Of a stretch of 35,043 nt of DNA, positions 17,602 to 25,571 are shown piece after piece (positions within the stretch are counted from its first letter, which is position 1; each line of letters opens with the position of its first letter). Below the pieces are notes generated by a model. It searched no databases and was not told where the DNA came from. It worked only from the letters and a program-made list of their open reading frames with translations. Position numbers and translations under genes: made by a program. Origin of the DNA: Nostoc sp. NMS7 (GTDB taxonomy: Bacteria > Cyanobacteriota > Cyanobacteriia > Cyanobacteriales > Nostocaceae). The stretch covers positions 1 through 35,043 of the forward strand of contig NZ_JABXKJ010000062.1 of NCBI RefSeq assembly GCF_017115085.1, given 5' to 3'.

Positions 17602-18990
17602 TTACCGATGTTCGTATGCTCCAATATCATATCCACCACCAGCTTGACGAGATTTACCTGCATAATCCGTTTTCAAATCTTTCCAATCGTAACCCATATT
17701 GATCGCCGGACTCGTTCCTTTGATTCTAAAGTCAGCAATTGAGGGATTCATGAACTGTGGGTCTGCAATAATATCGTGAGGTCCCATCACAGCAATCATG
17801 GCACCTTTGCTGTAAAGATTGTAGTCATAGGTGACGTTGATATTCTTCATGTTGCTGTTCGCATTTTGACCAGGGGAAACATAGATAATGTTATTGAAAA
17901 TCTTGACATCAGATGAATAACCAGCATATATTTGCCCTTTTTTAAGGTTTTTACTTTGCGCGTTCTCATATGCCGTGTTGTTGACAATATCGACATGCTC
18001 ACTCTCATGGGTATGAATACCCGAACCGCCATTCTTGTAGCTGATATTGTTTGCAATTAAAGTTCGTCCTCGATATGCACCATTTTTCGCAAGTTTTGAA
18101 ACATCGATAATAATACCATTACCGTCTGAGATTGTTCCGGATTCAAGCCAGGGAATGTACATGCGATTTTTGTAGACCTTGTTGTTGGTCACGAACATCT
18201 TGTATCCCCGGTTGCCGTCAGAATTCCAACTCTTTGAAATGCTAATGCCACTCGGACCAAAGACACTATACCAGGCATTATTATAGACAGTATTATTGTC
18301 CACCTTCACATAATCGGCCTCCCTGACTCCGATACCTCCTCCTCCACAGTCATGCACTATGTTGTTCAGAATATTTATGTGAGAAAGATGACGATTGCCT
18401 CCATCAACGGTTATGCCACTTCCGTTTGTACGCCGATTTGATGTGTTCCACTTCTGACTTAATGCATAACCAAGAGTTATATTGGCATTGTTCCCGATGA
18501 TCTCTAGCCCGTTAATCTCGATATATGAAGCTCCATTTGACAACCCGATACCACTCCATGTATCGTGCTGAATTTTTGGGAAATGCCCAGGATATGCTTT
18601 ATATTTAATCCATGCTTTTGCATTTCCAGAACGTTGAATATTTACTACACTCCCAGCATTGGGTGGATTTCTATATACTCCGTTCATAATCAATACTGTG
18701 TCGCCAGGGTCAGTCAAATCTGCTGCCCTTTGAATTGTTCTAAAGGCGGATGAGGTAGTGAGCCCGCTATTTCTGTCGTTTCCAGTACCACTAACATAGT
18801 ATGTTGTCGCAGTTGTAACCCTACTGATCAGCTTGCGGCTAGATAGTGGCATTTGCTGAACAGTGGATGAGTGACGAACATCTTTAACTAAAGACTCTTT
18901 TATTCTGTCTCCTTGAACCAGACCTGTTAATGCCCAAGGAAGTACAAGAGATGCGCTCAAACTGAGAAAACCTAAACCATGAATCATCAT
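17602..18990 (-). CDS. Secreted right-handed parallel beta-helix protein (polysaccharide lyase/epimerase-like)
   Basis: A 462-residue protein with an N-terminal hydrophobic segment (residues 3-25) that looks like a signal peptide. After a linker, TYYVSGTGNDRNSGL (from about 63) and AFRTIQRAADLTDPGDTVLI give the typical DUF1565/pectate-lyase-like entry to a beta-helix. The rest is a ladder of short repeats with stacked Asn and Gly: NNIVHDCGGGGIGV, VDNNTVYNNAWY, VTNNKVYKNRM, IANNISYKNGGSGIHTHES, VNNTAYENA and FNNIIYVSP. The last part ends DIGAYEHR, a common C-terminus of this family. Lyases, hydrolases and mannuronan C5-epimerases all share this fold, and eye inspection cannot choose between them. 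Its place between the Wzc- and Wza-like genes suggests it modifies or trims the exported polymer in the periplasm or outside. A TGTA-N8-TACA site lies about 100 bp upstream. Confidence 0.85.
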   Translation of the reverse strand: MMIHGLGFLSLSASLVLPWALTGLVQGDRIKESLVKDVRHSSTVQQMPLSSRKLISRVTTATTYYVSGTGNDRNSGLTTSSAFRTIQRAADLTDPGDTVLIMNGVYRNPPNAGSVVNIQRSGNAKAWIKYKAYPGHFPKIQHDTWSGIGLSNGASYIEINGLEIIGNNANITLGYALSQKWNTSNRRTNGSGITVDGGNRHLSHINILNNIVHDCGGGGIGVREADYVKVDNNTVYNNAWYSVFGPSGISISKSWNSDGNRGYKMFVTNNKVYKNRMYIPWLESGTISDGNGIIIDVSKLAKNGAYRGRTLIANNISYKNGGSGIHTHESEHVDIVNNTAYENAQSKNLKKGQIYAGYSSDVKIFNNIIYVSPGQNANSNMKNINVTYDYNLYSKGAMIAVMGPHDIIADPQFMNPSIADFRIKGTSPAINMGYDWKDLKTDYAGKSRQAGGGYDIGAYEHR

Positions 18991-19090
18991 AGGGAAAAAA
19001 TAGGGTATGTTGCAAAAACTGAATCGTCAACGGTAAGTAGCTCTAGCCTTAATCAGTAACTCAGTATTGGATACGGTTGTGCAAGAAGGG

Positions 19091-19106
19091 TGTATTAATA
19101 TATACA
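19091..19106 (-). promoter_or_regulatory. Candidate NtcA box upstream of the beta-helix gene
   Basis: TGTA-TTAATATA-TACA is a full extended NtcA palindrome, centred about 108 bp before the beta-helix start codon. On the minus strand a TATCCA (possible -10) follows after 18 nt, and AATACT a little further. NtcA-activated promoters normally have the box near -41. AT-rich DNA can give this by chance. Confidence 0.4.
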
Positions 19107-19386
19107 CGTATTTTGAGGTTTAAATCTGGGCATTTTCACCTAAATAAGGCTAAAATGCTTTTTTAGCTTGTCTTATAAAAAACACTAGCTATCTGGTAAT
19201 AGTACTGAAAAAAATTACCAGTATCCAGAGTTACCCCTTAATGGACACCAAGTAACCGTACAAATGGTGTCATTTCCAATTCGACATCATTCTACTGTGT
19301 ATACGCGGTATCTGTGGTTAAGATAGTATATCTGTTATGAATCAGTTAATTTACTTAAAGAATTCTTATGATAATAAAAAGCAAAA

Positions 19387-19423
19387 AGAAGGCAGAGACT
19401 AGCATTTATCGCCTCTGCCTTCT
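19387..19423 (-). terminator. Intrinsic terminator for the wza-like gene
   Basis: AGAAGGCAGAG (19387-19397) pairs with CTCTGCCTTCT (19413-19423), loop 15 nt. Read on the minus strand the stem is followed by TTTTGCTTTTTATTAT, a T-rich tail. It lies about 310 nt after the stop of the wza-like gene. Confidence 0.75.
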
Positions 19424-19597
19424 AAAACATTCTCATTATCATAATAAATTCGAGTACTTGGCAACAAAGTTTGCAAAAACCTATCAATGCAGATTAAGAA
19501 TTTTCAGTGAGAGTTTTAGAGTCTACAGTATTTATCAATGAGTAATATTATTTAAGATTTTTATGATAATGGCGGATAGAAAATCCAATTTTGAAGG

Positions 19598-19640
19598 ATG
19601 CGATGCCTTCTGGTGCGTCTGCTACGCGTAGCTTGCTTCC
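19598..19640. repeat. Nostoc-type short dispersed repeat with 12-bp palindrome
   Basis: The segment contains the perfect palindrome GCTACGCGTAGC at 19621-19632, within text such as TGCGTCTGCTACGCG that recurs in Nostoc intergenic DNA as I remember it. It lies in the 741-bp space between the beta-helix and wza-like genes. That space otherwise holds the NtcA-type site and a terminator and no gene I can support. Confidence 0.55.
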
Positions 19641-19731
19641 CATTTGCTCATTTACCTTTGATTTAAGAATAGTGCAATTTGAGGGACGAAGACGGTTGAA
19701 CAACGCCCCCAATTTACATCTATCTCTTAAA

Positions 19732-21201
19732 TTAGAGTCCGAATAAGTTGAGAAGATTCAAGACAATACCTAGAGGTCCAGTTACAGTACTTACGGTATC
19801 ACCAAAACTAGCTGCACCAGATCGGTTGACTACTACAACGTCATTATTGCGGAGTATAGGATTAGTTTGCTCATTAATCCCAGCGGAGAAATCCACTTTT
19901 ACTATACGTTTAGTGACAGAACCATTCGGGTTGAGGCGAATCAAATCAACAGCCTTACTACTAGCTCTAGCATCATTAAATCCGCCAGCAGCAAGTATAG
20001 CTTGATTTAAAGAGCTATTCGGCTGAACCTGTGTTAAACCTGGTTTTTTAACTTCACCTACCACACCAACTTGAATAGATGTAGGAGAGAAAGTAGTAGT
20101 AGCTAATTGCGTAGCTTCTGCGGGGTTGATTTCAGTTGCTGTCGGAATAACAATAGTATCTCCGTCTTGCACGATGATGTCTTGATTGGCATCACCACTC
20201 TGTAATAGTTGCCAAAGATTAATATTTATAGCTTGTTCTGAGCCAGTTCTTGTTGGTCGGCGTAGCTTAAGATTACGAACATCAGCCTGTGCTGTAATTC
20301 CCCCAGCTAGTTGAATTACCCGCGTCACATTTGGTAGACCGGTGGGAGTGGCAGTGCCACTGTTAGGGGTTGCGCCCCCCTGAGCATCTGTGTTACCGGT
20401 GGTGACAAGATATGAACCGGGACGGTTAACTTCACCAATAATTGTGACTGTGCGGGGTGTGGTTTGGCTGGCGGCAAAGTTAGCTGCAAATAGATTGCGC
20501 GATTCTGCTACGTTGAAGTTGGTTGCAGTTGGCACAACTATGGTGTCTCCATCCCGCAAGGTAATATCCTGTGTTAATCTGCCTGTTTGGATGAGGTCCT
20601 TCAAATTGATGGTGACGGTTTGCTCTGAAGAACGTCCTATTTTACGCCGTAATTGAACTTGAGTTACATCCGCAGCTAGGGTTACACCCTGCGCTGTTGT
20701 CAATGCGGCCAATATAGTCGGATATTGTACGCCTGGATTGTTCCCTGCGCCTCCACTCAAGCTCAGAGTGTAAGCTCCTGGACGTGTCACTTCTCCGGCA
20801 ACAAAAATATTAATGGGACGAGGCGATAATAAATTGACTGAGATTAAGGGACGTTTCAGGAAGCGAGAATATCTTCTAGCAATTTCATCAGACGCCTGTT
20901 CAGCTGTTAGCCCGAGGACTGACACACTGCCAATTAAAGGCAGATTTATAGCTCCACCTGGCGGAATTTGGTATTCACCTGTATATTCGGGGACTTCAAA
21001 TACATTTACACGGATGAGATCCCCGCCTCCTAATGAATAATTAGTATCTAATTGTGTTAGTGTGCTTGGTGTTTGTGTAGTTGGTGGTAATGGTTGTCCC
21101 TGAGCTAGACTGACACATGGCACAGCGACATTGACAGCACTTAACAAAGCCACACCCACAACTGGCTGAGTTAGGAATTTAAACAAACTTGTGTTAAGCA
21201 T
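19732..21201 (-). CDS. Wza-like outer-membrane polysaccharide export protein (OPX, SLBB repeats)
   Basis: A 489-residue exported protein that should form the outer-membrane channel for the polymer. It starts with a signal peptide (MLNTSLFKFLTQ, then a hydrophobic core ending in CVSLAQG). The polysaccharide-export domain follows, with GGGDLIRVNVFEVPEYTGEY and QIPPGGAINLPLIGSV. Three SLBB-type repeats are visible from their openings: NIFVAGEVTRPGAYTL, TVTIIGEVNRPGSYLV and VGVVGEVKKPGLTQV. Gln/Thr-rich linkers lie between them. The frame also opens at an ATG at 21231, but the start at 21201 has AGG at good spacing and puts the signal peptide at the N-terminus, so I prefer it. No lipobox Cys follows a short leader, unlike E. 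coli Wza. It is probably transcribed separately from the plus-strand cluster, and it ends with a terminator at 19387-19423. Confidence 0.93.
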   Translation of the reverse strand: MLNTSLFKFLTQPVVGVALLSAVNVAVPCVSLAQGQPLPPTTQTPSTLTQLDTNYSLGGGDLIRVNVFEVPEYTGEYQIPPGGAINLPLIGSVSVLGLTAEQASDEIARRYSRFLKRPLISVNLLSPRPINIFVAGEVTRPGAYTLSLSGGAGNNPGVQYPTILAALTTAQGVTLAADVTQVQLRRKIGRSSEQTVTINLKDLIQTGRLTQDITLRDGDTIVVPTATNFNVAESRNLFAANFAASQTTPRTVTIIGEVNRPGSYLVTTGNTDAQGGATPNSGTATPTGLPNVTRVIQLAGGITAQADVRNLKLRRPTRTGSEQAININLWQLLQSGDANQDIIVQDGDTIVIPTATEINPAEATQLATTTFSPTSIQVGVVGEVKKPGLTQVQPNSSLNQAILAAGGFNDARASSKAVDLIRLNPNGSVTKRIVKVDFSAGINEQTNPILRNNDVVVVNRSGAASFGDTVSTVTGPLGIVLNLLNLFGL

Positions 21202-21601
21202 ATTTACCTGAGACTCTGAAACTACGATCAATAAAGTACTGTCTAAACATTTTTATTTTGACTATACCTAAGTATTCAAGTTCCCCGACACTCTTATTTT
21301 CCTCGAAAAGTGTGATTTTCCGGAGGAAATTTGTTTATTGAATTTGAACTTTTAGTGAAGTTCACTTAAAGTTAACGCTGCGGAAATAGAGGAATTATCA
21401 AAAAATATTGGATTTACCCAACTAAAGGCAGTTTATACAATAAATTTTCTATTAACCAATAAATACAAATAACCTTAAAAAGAGATCGGAATTTGATTTT
21501 ATGTGGGTTGACTTGAGAAAGATCAACTCAAAAAGGCAGGGTTTTTGGGTTTTGTTCCTCAAAGTAACCCAAAATTTCCTATTTGGCAAGAAGCAAGAAG
21601 A
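21202..21601 (-). other. Promoter region of the wza-like gene
   Basis: 400 bp between the ABC ATPase stop and the wza-like start. It contains the ATPase terminator at 21543-21574. I looked for a GTA-N8-TAC site here and found none. No gene is supported. Confidence 0.5.
21543..21574 (-). terminator. Intrinsic terminator after the ABC ATPase gene
   Basis: TTTTGGGTT (21543-21551) pairs with AACCCAAAA (21566-21574), loop 14 nt. On the minus strand it is followed by ACCCTGCCTTTTT. It lies 28 nt after the ATPase stop codon. Confidence 0.65.
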
Positions 21602-22585
21602 CTAATTCAGTGAGTTATTTTTTCTTTGGATTTCTTGAATAAAAAATTCTTCTAGGGAGCGACGTGACAAGCTCATGGCAATAATTTTACCATCCATGAG
21701 CCGAAGACTGGCGAGGAAATCATAGTAATCATCTTGTAGTGTACCTTGCCAGGAACTATCAGGCTCAAATCTGAGAGTAGGTATCCATTTTTTAAGAATT
21801 TCCCAGTCACCACCTCGACCTTTGACGTGATATGTGTTTTCGCCGCCTAAGAGTTCATTGAGGGAACCAGAGCAAATTAGTTCACCTTGAGCGAGGATGG
21901 CAATGCGATCGCAAATCTGTTCTACTTCACTCAGAATGTGGCTATTGAAAAAAATCGTCTTACCAGCTGCTTTTAGCGCCAGGATAATTTCCCGCATTTG
22001 GTAGCGTCCTACCGGATCAAGACCAGACATCGGTTCATCCAGAAAAACTAAATCCGGCTCGTTAATTAACGCCTGTGCCATACCAACACGCTGTAGCATT
22101 CCTTTAGAATAGCGGCGCAGGAGCTTTTTACGGGCATCGGTTTGGGATAAACCCACTAATTCTAGCAGTTGGGGAATGCGTTGGCGTTGTACGCTGTTGG
22201 GAATTTGGAATAGTCCAGCCGCTAGCTGCAAAAATTCCCAGCCGGTGAGATAGTCATACAAATAGGGATTTTCGGGCAGATAGCCGATATGTTGCTTAAC
22301 ACTGCGATCGCCTATAGGCTTATCCAATAATAATCCCCGTCCAGAGGTAGGACGAATAATTCCCAGCAACAATTTTAAAAGAGTGGTTTTACCCGCACCA
22401 TTTGGCCCCAGCAACCCAAAGGTTTCACCTTTGTAAACTGTTAAAGAACAGTTTTTCAGAGATACGACTTTTTGATTTAGCCAAAAACCAGTGCGATAGA
22501 CTTTTCGCAACTCAGAAGTTAGGACTACTGGCGGAGTGTCAGTCGTATTAAGTTGAGAATCAGGGTCATCTGCAACAGACTTCAT
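21602..22585 (-). CDS. ABC transporter ATP-binding protein
   Basis: A 327-residue ATPase subunit. Walker A GPNGAGKT is at 60-67, signature YSKGM at 159-163 (a variant of LSGGQ, usual in CcmA/DRR/NatA-type exporters), Walker B DLVFLDEP at 178-185 and the H-loop His216 in NSHILSE. A C-terminal extension of about 80 residues follows the ATPase core, as in the DrrA-like subfamily. It would energise an export permease with a few membrane segments, but no permease gene lies beside it, so its partner must be elsewhere. It is in the same orientation as hisB and fabI but about 220 bp from hisB. A role in polysaccharide export is possible from position only, since the neighbouring system looks Wzy-dependent and would not need it. 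Confidence 0.92.
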   Translation of the reverse strand: MKSVADDPDSQLNTTDTPPVVLTSELRKVYRTGFWLNQKVVSLKNCSLTVYKGETFGLLGPNGAGKTTLLKLLLGIIRPTSGRGLLLDKPIGDRSVKQHIGYLPENPYLYDYLTGWEFLQLAAGLFQIPNSVQRQRIPQLLELVGLSQTDARKKLLRRYSKGMLQRVGMAQALINEPDLVFLDEPMSGLDPVGRYQMREIILALKAAGKTIFFNSHILSEVEQICDRIAILAQGELICSGSLNELLGGENTYHVKGRGGDWEILKKWIPTLRFEPDSSWQGTLQDDYYDFLASLRLMDGKIIAMSLSRRSLEEFFIQEIQRKNNSLN

Positions 22586-22680
22586 CTCGGTTCAACTACC
22601 ATTTTCCAGCTTGGTATTAATTACAAGTTACCCGGTAGCCTGATAATAACCATCACTACCCGGTGTGTCAATTATCTCAA

Positions 22681-22800
22681 ACTGGGGAGTGGGCTTGCCG
22701 TGAGCGTAGCCGAATGGGAGTGGGGAGATGAGGGAGATGAGGGAGAAAGAATAACTAATAAATATGTAATGCCCCATGCCCCATTTGACTAATTTGACTC
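22681..22800. repeat. Intergenic G-rich short repeats
   Basis: Contains GGGCTTGCCGTGAGCGTAG, a doubled GAGATGAGG unit, and GCCCCATGCCCCATTT at the end. These are low-complexity types seen often between Nostoc genes. They lie between the ABC ATPase gene start and the hisB stop. Confidence 0.6.
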
Positions 22801-22803
22801 CTT

Positions 22804-23442
22804 TTATAGAACGCCCTTAGAACTGGGAATTACGCCAGCACGACGGGGGTCGATTTCCACCGCCAGCCGCGTTGCCCTGGCAAATGCCTTAAATGTTGCT
22901 TCAATAATGTGATGGGAATTAATGCCATCCAGTTGCCGAATGTGGAGTGTCATTTGGCTATGGTTTACTAGTGCCACAAAGAATTCTCGCACTAACTGGG
23001 TGTCATAGGTTCCTACCCGTTGAGTCGGAATTTGTAAGCCGTAGCTGAGGTGAGGACGTCCAGAAAAGTCTAGCGCTACCTGAACTAAAGCTTCATCTAG
23101 TGGTGCAAGAAAATTACCAAAGCGGACAATGCCTTTTCTGTCGCCTAGTGCTTGGTTCAAAGCTTGCCCTAAGGTAATGCCTACATCTTCGTTGGTGTGA
23201 TGGTCATCAATTTCCCAGTCTCCCTTGGCTTGGACATCTATATCAATCAGCCCGTGGGAGGCAATTTGATGCAACATGTGATTCAAAAACGGAACACCTG
23301 TTGCTGCTGTGCAGGTTCCTCTACCATCCAAGTTGATGGTAACTTGGACATCAGTTTCACCAGTGGTGCGGTGAACAGTAGCAATCCGAGGGGTTTTAGT
23401 TGACTGATCGTAATTTGAAGAGTTAACTTTGCTAATTTGCAT
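22804..23442 (-). CDS. hisB: Imidazoleglycerol-phosphate dehydratase
   Basis: A 212-residue enzyme that dehydrates imidazole-glycerol phosphate to imidazole-acetol phosphate in histidine synthesis. The family's metal-binding His/Glu motifs are all visible: [13 protein letters not shown] at 52-64, [10 protein letters not shown] at 79-88, and [14 protein letters not shown] at 177-190. Length fits the monofunctional HisB of cyanobacteria (about 210), without the phosphatase domain found in enteric bacteria. The frame also opens at an ATG at 23487, but those extra residues come from a low-complexity repeat, so I place the start at 23442 ([10 protein letters not shown]). It is separated from fabI by a 130-bp repeat-filled gap. 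In Anabaena PCC 7120, as I recall, hisB, fabI and ntcA also lie together. Confidence 0.96.
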   Translation of the reverse strand: MQISKVNSSNYDQSTKTPRIATVHRTTGETDVQVTINLDGRGTCTAATGVPFLNHMLHQIASHGLIDIDVQAKGDWEIDDHHTNEDVGITLGQALNQALGDRKGIVRFGNFLAPLDEALVQVALDFSGRPHLSYGLQIPTQRVGTYDTQLVREFFVALVNHSQMTLHIRQLDGINSHHIIEATFKAFARATRLAVEIDPRRAGVIPSSKGVL

Positions 23443-23574
23443 AGGGAATAGGGCACTTGTACTGAGCGAAGCCGAAGTATAGGGCATAGGGCATGGGGAA
23501 TGGAAAATGAGGAATGGGCAAGAATTTTACTAATACTCAATGCCCAATGCCCCATGCCCCATGCCCAAATTATC
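23443..23574. repeat. Short-repeat block between hisB and fabI
   Basis: Several copies of GGGCATAGGGCATGGGG-like text on one side and CCCAATGCCCCATGCCCC on the other give an imperfect inverted arrangement. ACTGAGCGAAGCCGAAGT is embedded in it, close to the GTGAGCGTAGCCGAA element at 22699. It is typical of Nostoc short tandem repeat regions. Open frames over it are artefacts. Confidence 0.7.
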
Positions 23575-24351
23575 TTACATTCCCATAATTTCATATCCTG
23601 CATCTACATACAGAGTTTGTCCGGTAATGCCACTGGACAAATCACTACACAAGAAAGCCGCAGCATTGCCCACTTCTAGCTGAGTGACGGTGCGTCGTAG
23701 GGGAGCTACTTCTTCTACATGATGAATCATATCCAATATTCCGCCCACTGCTGAAGATGCCAAGGTGCGGATGGGGCCTGCGGAAATGGCATTGACGCGG
23801 ATATTTTGTGGCCCTAGTTCAGCCGCCAAGTAACGCACACTCATTTCTAACCCCGCTTTGGCAACTCCCATAACGTTATAGTTGGGGATTGCCCTGACAC
23901 CGCCTAAATATGTCAGGGTGACGATACTACCTCCCTGTGTCATCAAAGGTTTTGCTGCACCACTTAACTGCACTAGCGAGTAGGTACTGATTTCTAAGGC
24001 GGTGTTGAAGCCAGAACGAGAGGTTTGGCTAAAATCTCCAGTTAAATCGTCTTTGCTAGCAAAGGCCAAACAATGGATCAGGATGTCTAGCTTCCCCCAC
24101 TGTTCACGGATTGTCTCAAAGGTCGATTTAATTTGTTCCTCATTTTGGACATTACAGGGAAGAAATAAGCTGGGGTTAAGAGGTTCTACTAACTCCGCAA
24201 CTTTTTTCTCCATTTTGCCGCGTTCATCCGGTAGGTAGGTAATACCCAGGTTTGCTCCGGCTTTGTGCAGCTGTTGGGCGATGCCCCAGGCGATCGAGCG
24301 GTTATTGGCAATACCTGTAACAAGGGCATTTTTTCCAGTCAGATTTAGCAT
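23575..24351 (-). CDS. fabI: Enoyl-[acyl-carrier-protein] reductase (NADH)
   Basis: A 258-residue short-chain dehydrogenase that does the last reduction of each fatty-acid elongation cycle. It starts GKNALVTGIANNRSIAWGIA, the atypical Rossmann opening of FabI. It has Tyr148 and the catalytic pair Tyr158/Lys165 in NYNVMGVAK (Y-x6-K, as in FabI, where other SDRs have Y-x3-K), and ISAGPIRTLASSAV near 195-208. Length matches E. coli FabI (262). The start ATG at 24351 is the first in the frame. It is divergent from ntcA, with a 380-bp space between them that holds the ntcA promoter. Confidence 0.97.
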   Translation of the reverse strand: MLNLTGKNALVTGIANNRSIAWGIAQQLHKAGANLGITYLPDERGKMEKKVAELVEPLNPSLFLPCNVQNEEQIKSTFETIREQWGKLDILIHCLAFASKDDLTGDFSQTSRSGFNTALEISTYSLVQLSGAAKPLMTQGGSIVTLTYLGGVRAIPNYNVMGVAKAGLEMSVRYLAAELGPQNIRVNAISAGPIRTLASSAVGGILDMIHHVEEVAPLRRTVTQLEVGNAAAFLCSDLSSGITGQTLYVDAGYEIMGM

Positions 24352-24547
24352 AGAAATTGTTAATGCGATCGATCATTAGGAGCATACTAGAATCTGAGGC
24401 ACGTTTTGTCTTTGTTTTACACAGGATTTGCAAAAATGAATATTGGTAAGAGTGTTTGCTATGACAAAATTCTTGATTTTTCCTAAAGATTTTATCAATT
24501 TATCTTTATTTGTTCTTCAAAAAACCCTTTTGAATACAGCTATTGTA

Positions 24548-24567
24548 ACTACTTATCAACAAGTAGT
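24548..24567. promoter_or_regulatory. Inverted repeat in the fabI-ntcA intergenic region
   Basis: ACTACTT, spacer ATCAAC, AAGTAGT: a perfect 7-bp inverted repeat about 165-185 bp before the ntcA start. It does not fit the NtcA consensus. It could be an operator for another factor or a small hairpin in the longer ntcA transcript. Confidence 0.35.
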
Positions 24568-24629
24568 AGCTGAAAGGATCAACAATTATGTATCATTATA
24601 AACAAAGAGTTATGAAGATATTAATTTGA

Positions 24630-24643
24630 GTATAGGAAAGTAC
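24630..24643 (+). promoter_or_regulatory. NtcA box in the ntcA promoter (autoregulation)
   Basis: GTA-TAGGAAAG-TAC is an exact GTA-N8-TAC match. A TATTCA (24663-24668) follows after 19 nt as a possible -10. The start codon is about 90 bp downstream. Autoactivation of ntcA through such a site is established for Anabaena, so the context supports this one well. Confidence 0.7.
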
Positions 24644-24731
24644 AGAAAGGTTGACGGTGCTTTATTCATTTTTCGGGTGTATTCTTAGGTAATCAGTTTT
24701 TGTTTTTCCGGCATTGGGTAGGGGAAGGGAG

Positions 24732-25403
24732 ATGATCGTGACACAAGATAAAGCCCTAGCAAATGTTTTTCGTCAGATGGCGACCGGGGCGTTTCCGCCA
24801 GTTGTGGAAACGTTTGAACGTAATAAAACGATCTTTTTTCCTGGCGATCCTGCCGAACGAGTTTATTTTCTTTTGAAAGGTGCTGTTAAACTTTCCAGGG
24901 TGTACGAGGCAGGAGAGGAAATAACGGTAGCGCTGCTGCGGGAAAATAGTGTTTTTGGTGTATTGTCATTGCTGACAGGAAATAAGTCGGATCGGTTTTA
25001 CCATGCGGTTGCATTTACGCCTGTGGAATTACTGTCAGCACCAATTGAACAGGTGGAGCTAGCACTCAAGGAAAATCCAGAATTATCAATGTTAATGCTG
25101 CGAGGTCTGTCTTCGCGCATTTTACAAACGGAGATGATGATTGAAACTCTCGCTCACCGAGATATGGGTTCTAGGTTGGTGAGTTTTTTGTTGATTCTTT
25201 GTCGGGATTTTGGGGTTCCTTGTGCAGATGGAATCACTATTGATCTGAAGTTATCTCATCAAGCGATCGCAGAGGCAATTGGTTCAACTCGTGTTACTGT
25301 TACTAGGCTACTAGGTGATTTGCGGGAAAAAAATATGATTTCTATCCACAAAAAGAAGATTACTGTGCATAAACCTGTTACTTTAAGTAGGCAGTTCACA
25401 TAA
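24732..25403 (+). CDS. ntcA: Global nitrogen regulator NtcA (CRP/FNR family)
   Basis: A 223-residue transcription factor that senses 2-oxoglutarate and, with PipX, activates nitrogen-assimilation and heterocyst genes. The N-terminal cyclic-nucleotide-type beta-roll (about 27-115) includes [19 protein letters not shown] long dimerisation helix follows (about 117-145). The C-terminal winged helix has the recognition region [20 protein letters not shown] at 176-195. Sequence and length match cyanobacterial NtcA nearly throughout. The frame opens at a TTG (24714), but the ATG at 24732 gives the known N-terminus [17 protein letters not shown] and has AGGGGAAG just upstream. An NtcA-type site sits in its promoter. 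Confidence 0.98.
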   Translation: MIVTQDKALANVFRQMATGAFPPVVETFERNKTIFFPGDPAERVYFLLKGAVKLSRVYEAGEEITVALLRENSVFGVLSLLTGNKSDRFYHAVAFTPVELLSAPIEQVELALKENPELSMLMLRGLSSRILQTEMMIETLAHRDMGSRLVSFLLILCRDFGVPCADGITIDLKLSHQAIAEAIGSTRVTVTRLLGDLREKNMISIHKKKITVHKPVTLSRQFT

Positions 25404-25571
25404 AAGCAATTGGAGAAAGGGGAGTCGACGCCTGTTGTGTTTTGAAAAATGACACTAATAGCTAGAGGTAAATCTAAAATTGAGTAATTTCAGCTATTGT
25501 CAATTTCCACTTCTCCACAGACAATGCTTAAAAGTAGTAGGCTGTATCTGGAAGGATTTCGGTAGCTAAAG

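Noticed and set aside
23283..23603. 106-codon minus-strand frame between hisB and fabI
   Set aside because: It is made of low-complexity repeats and an alternative frame of hisB.
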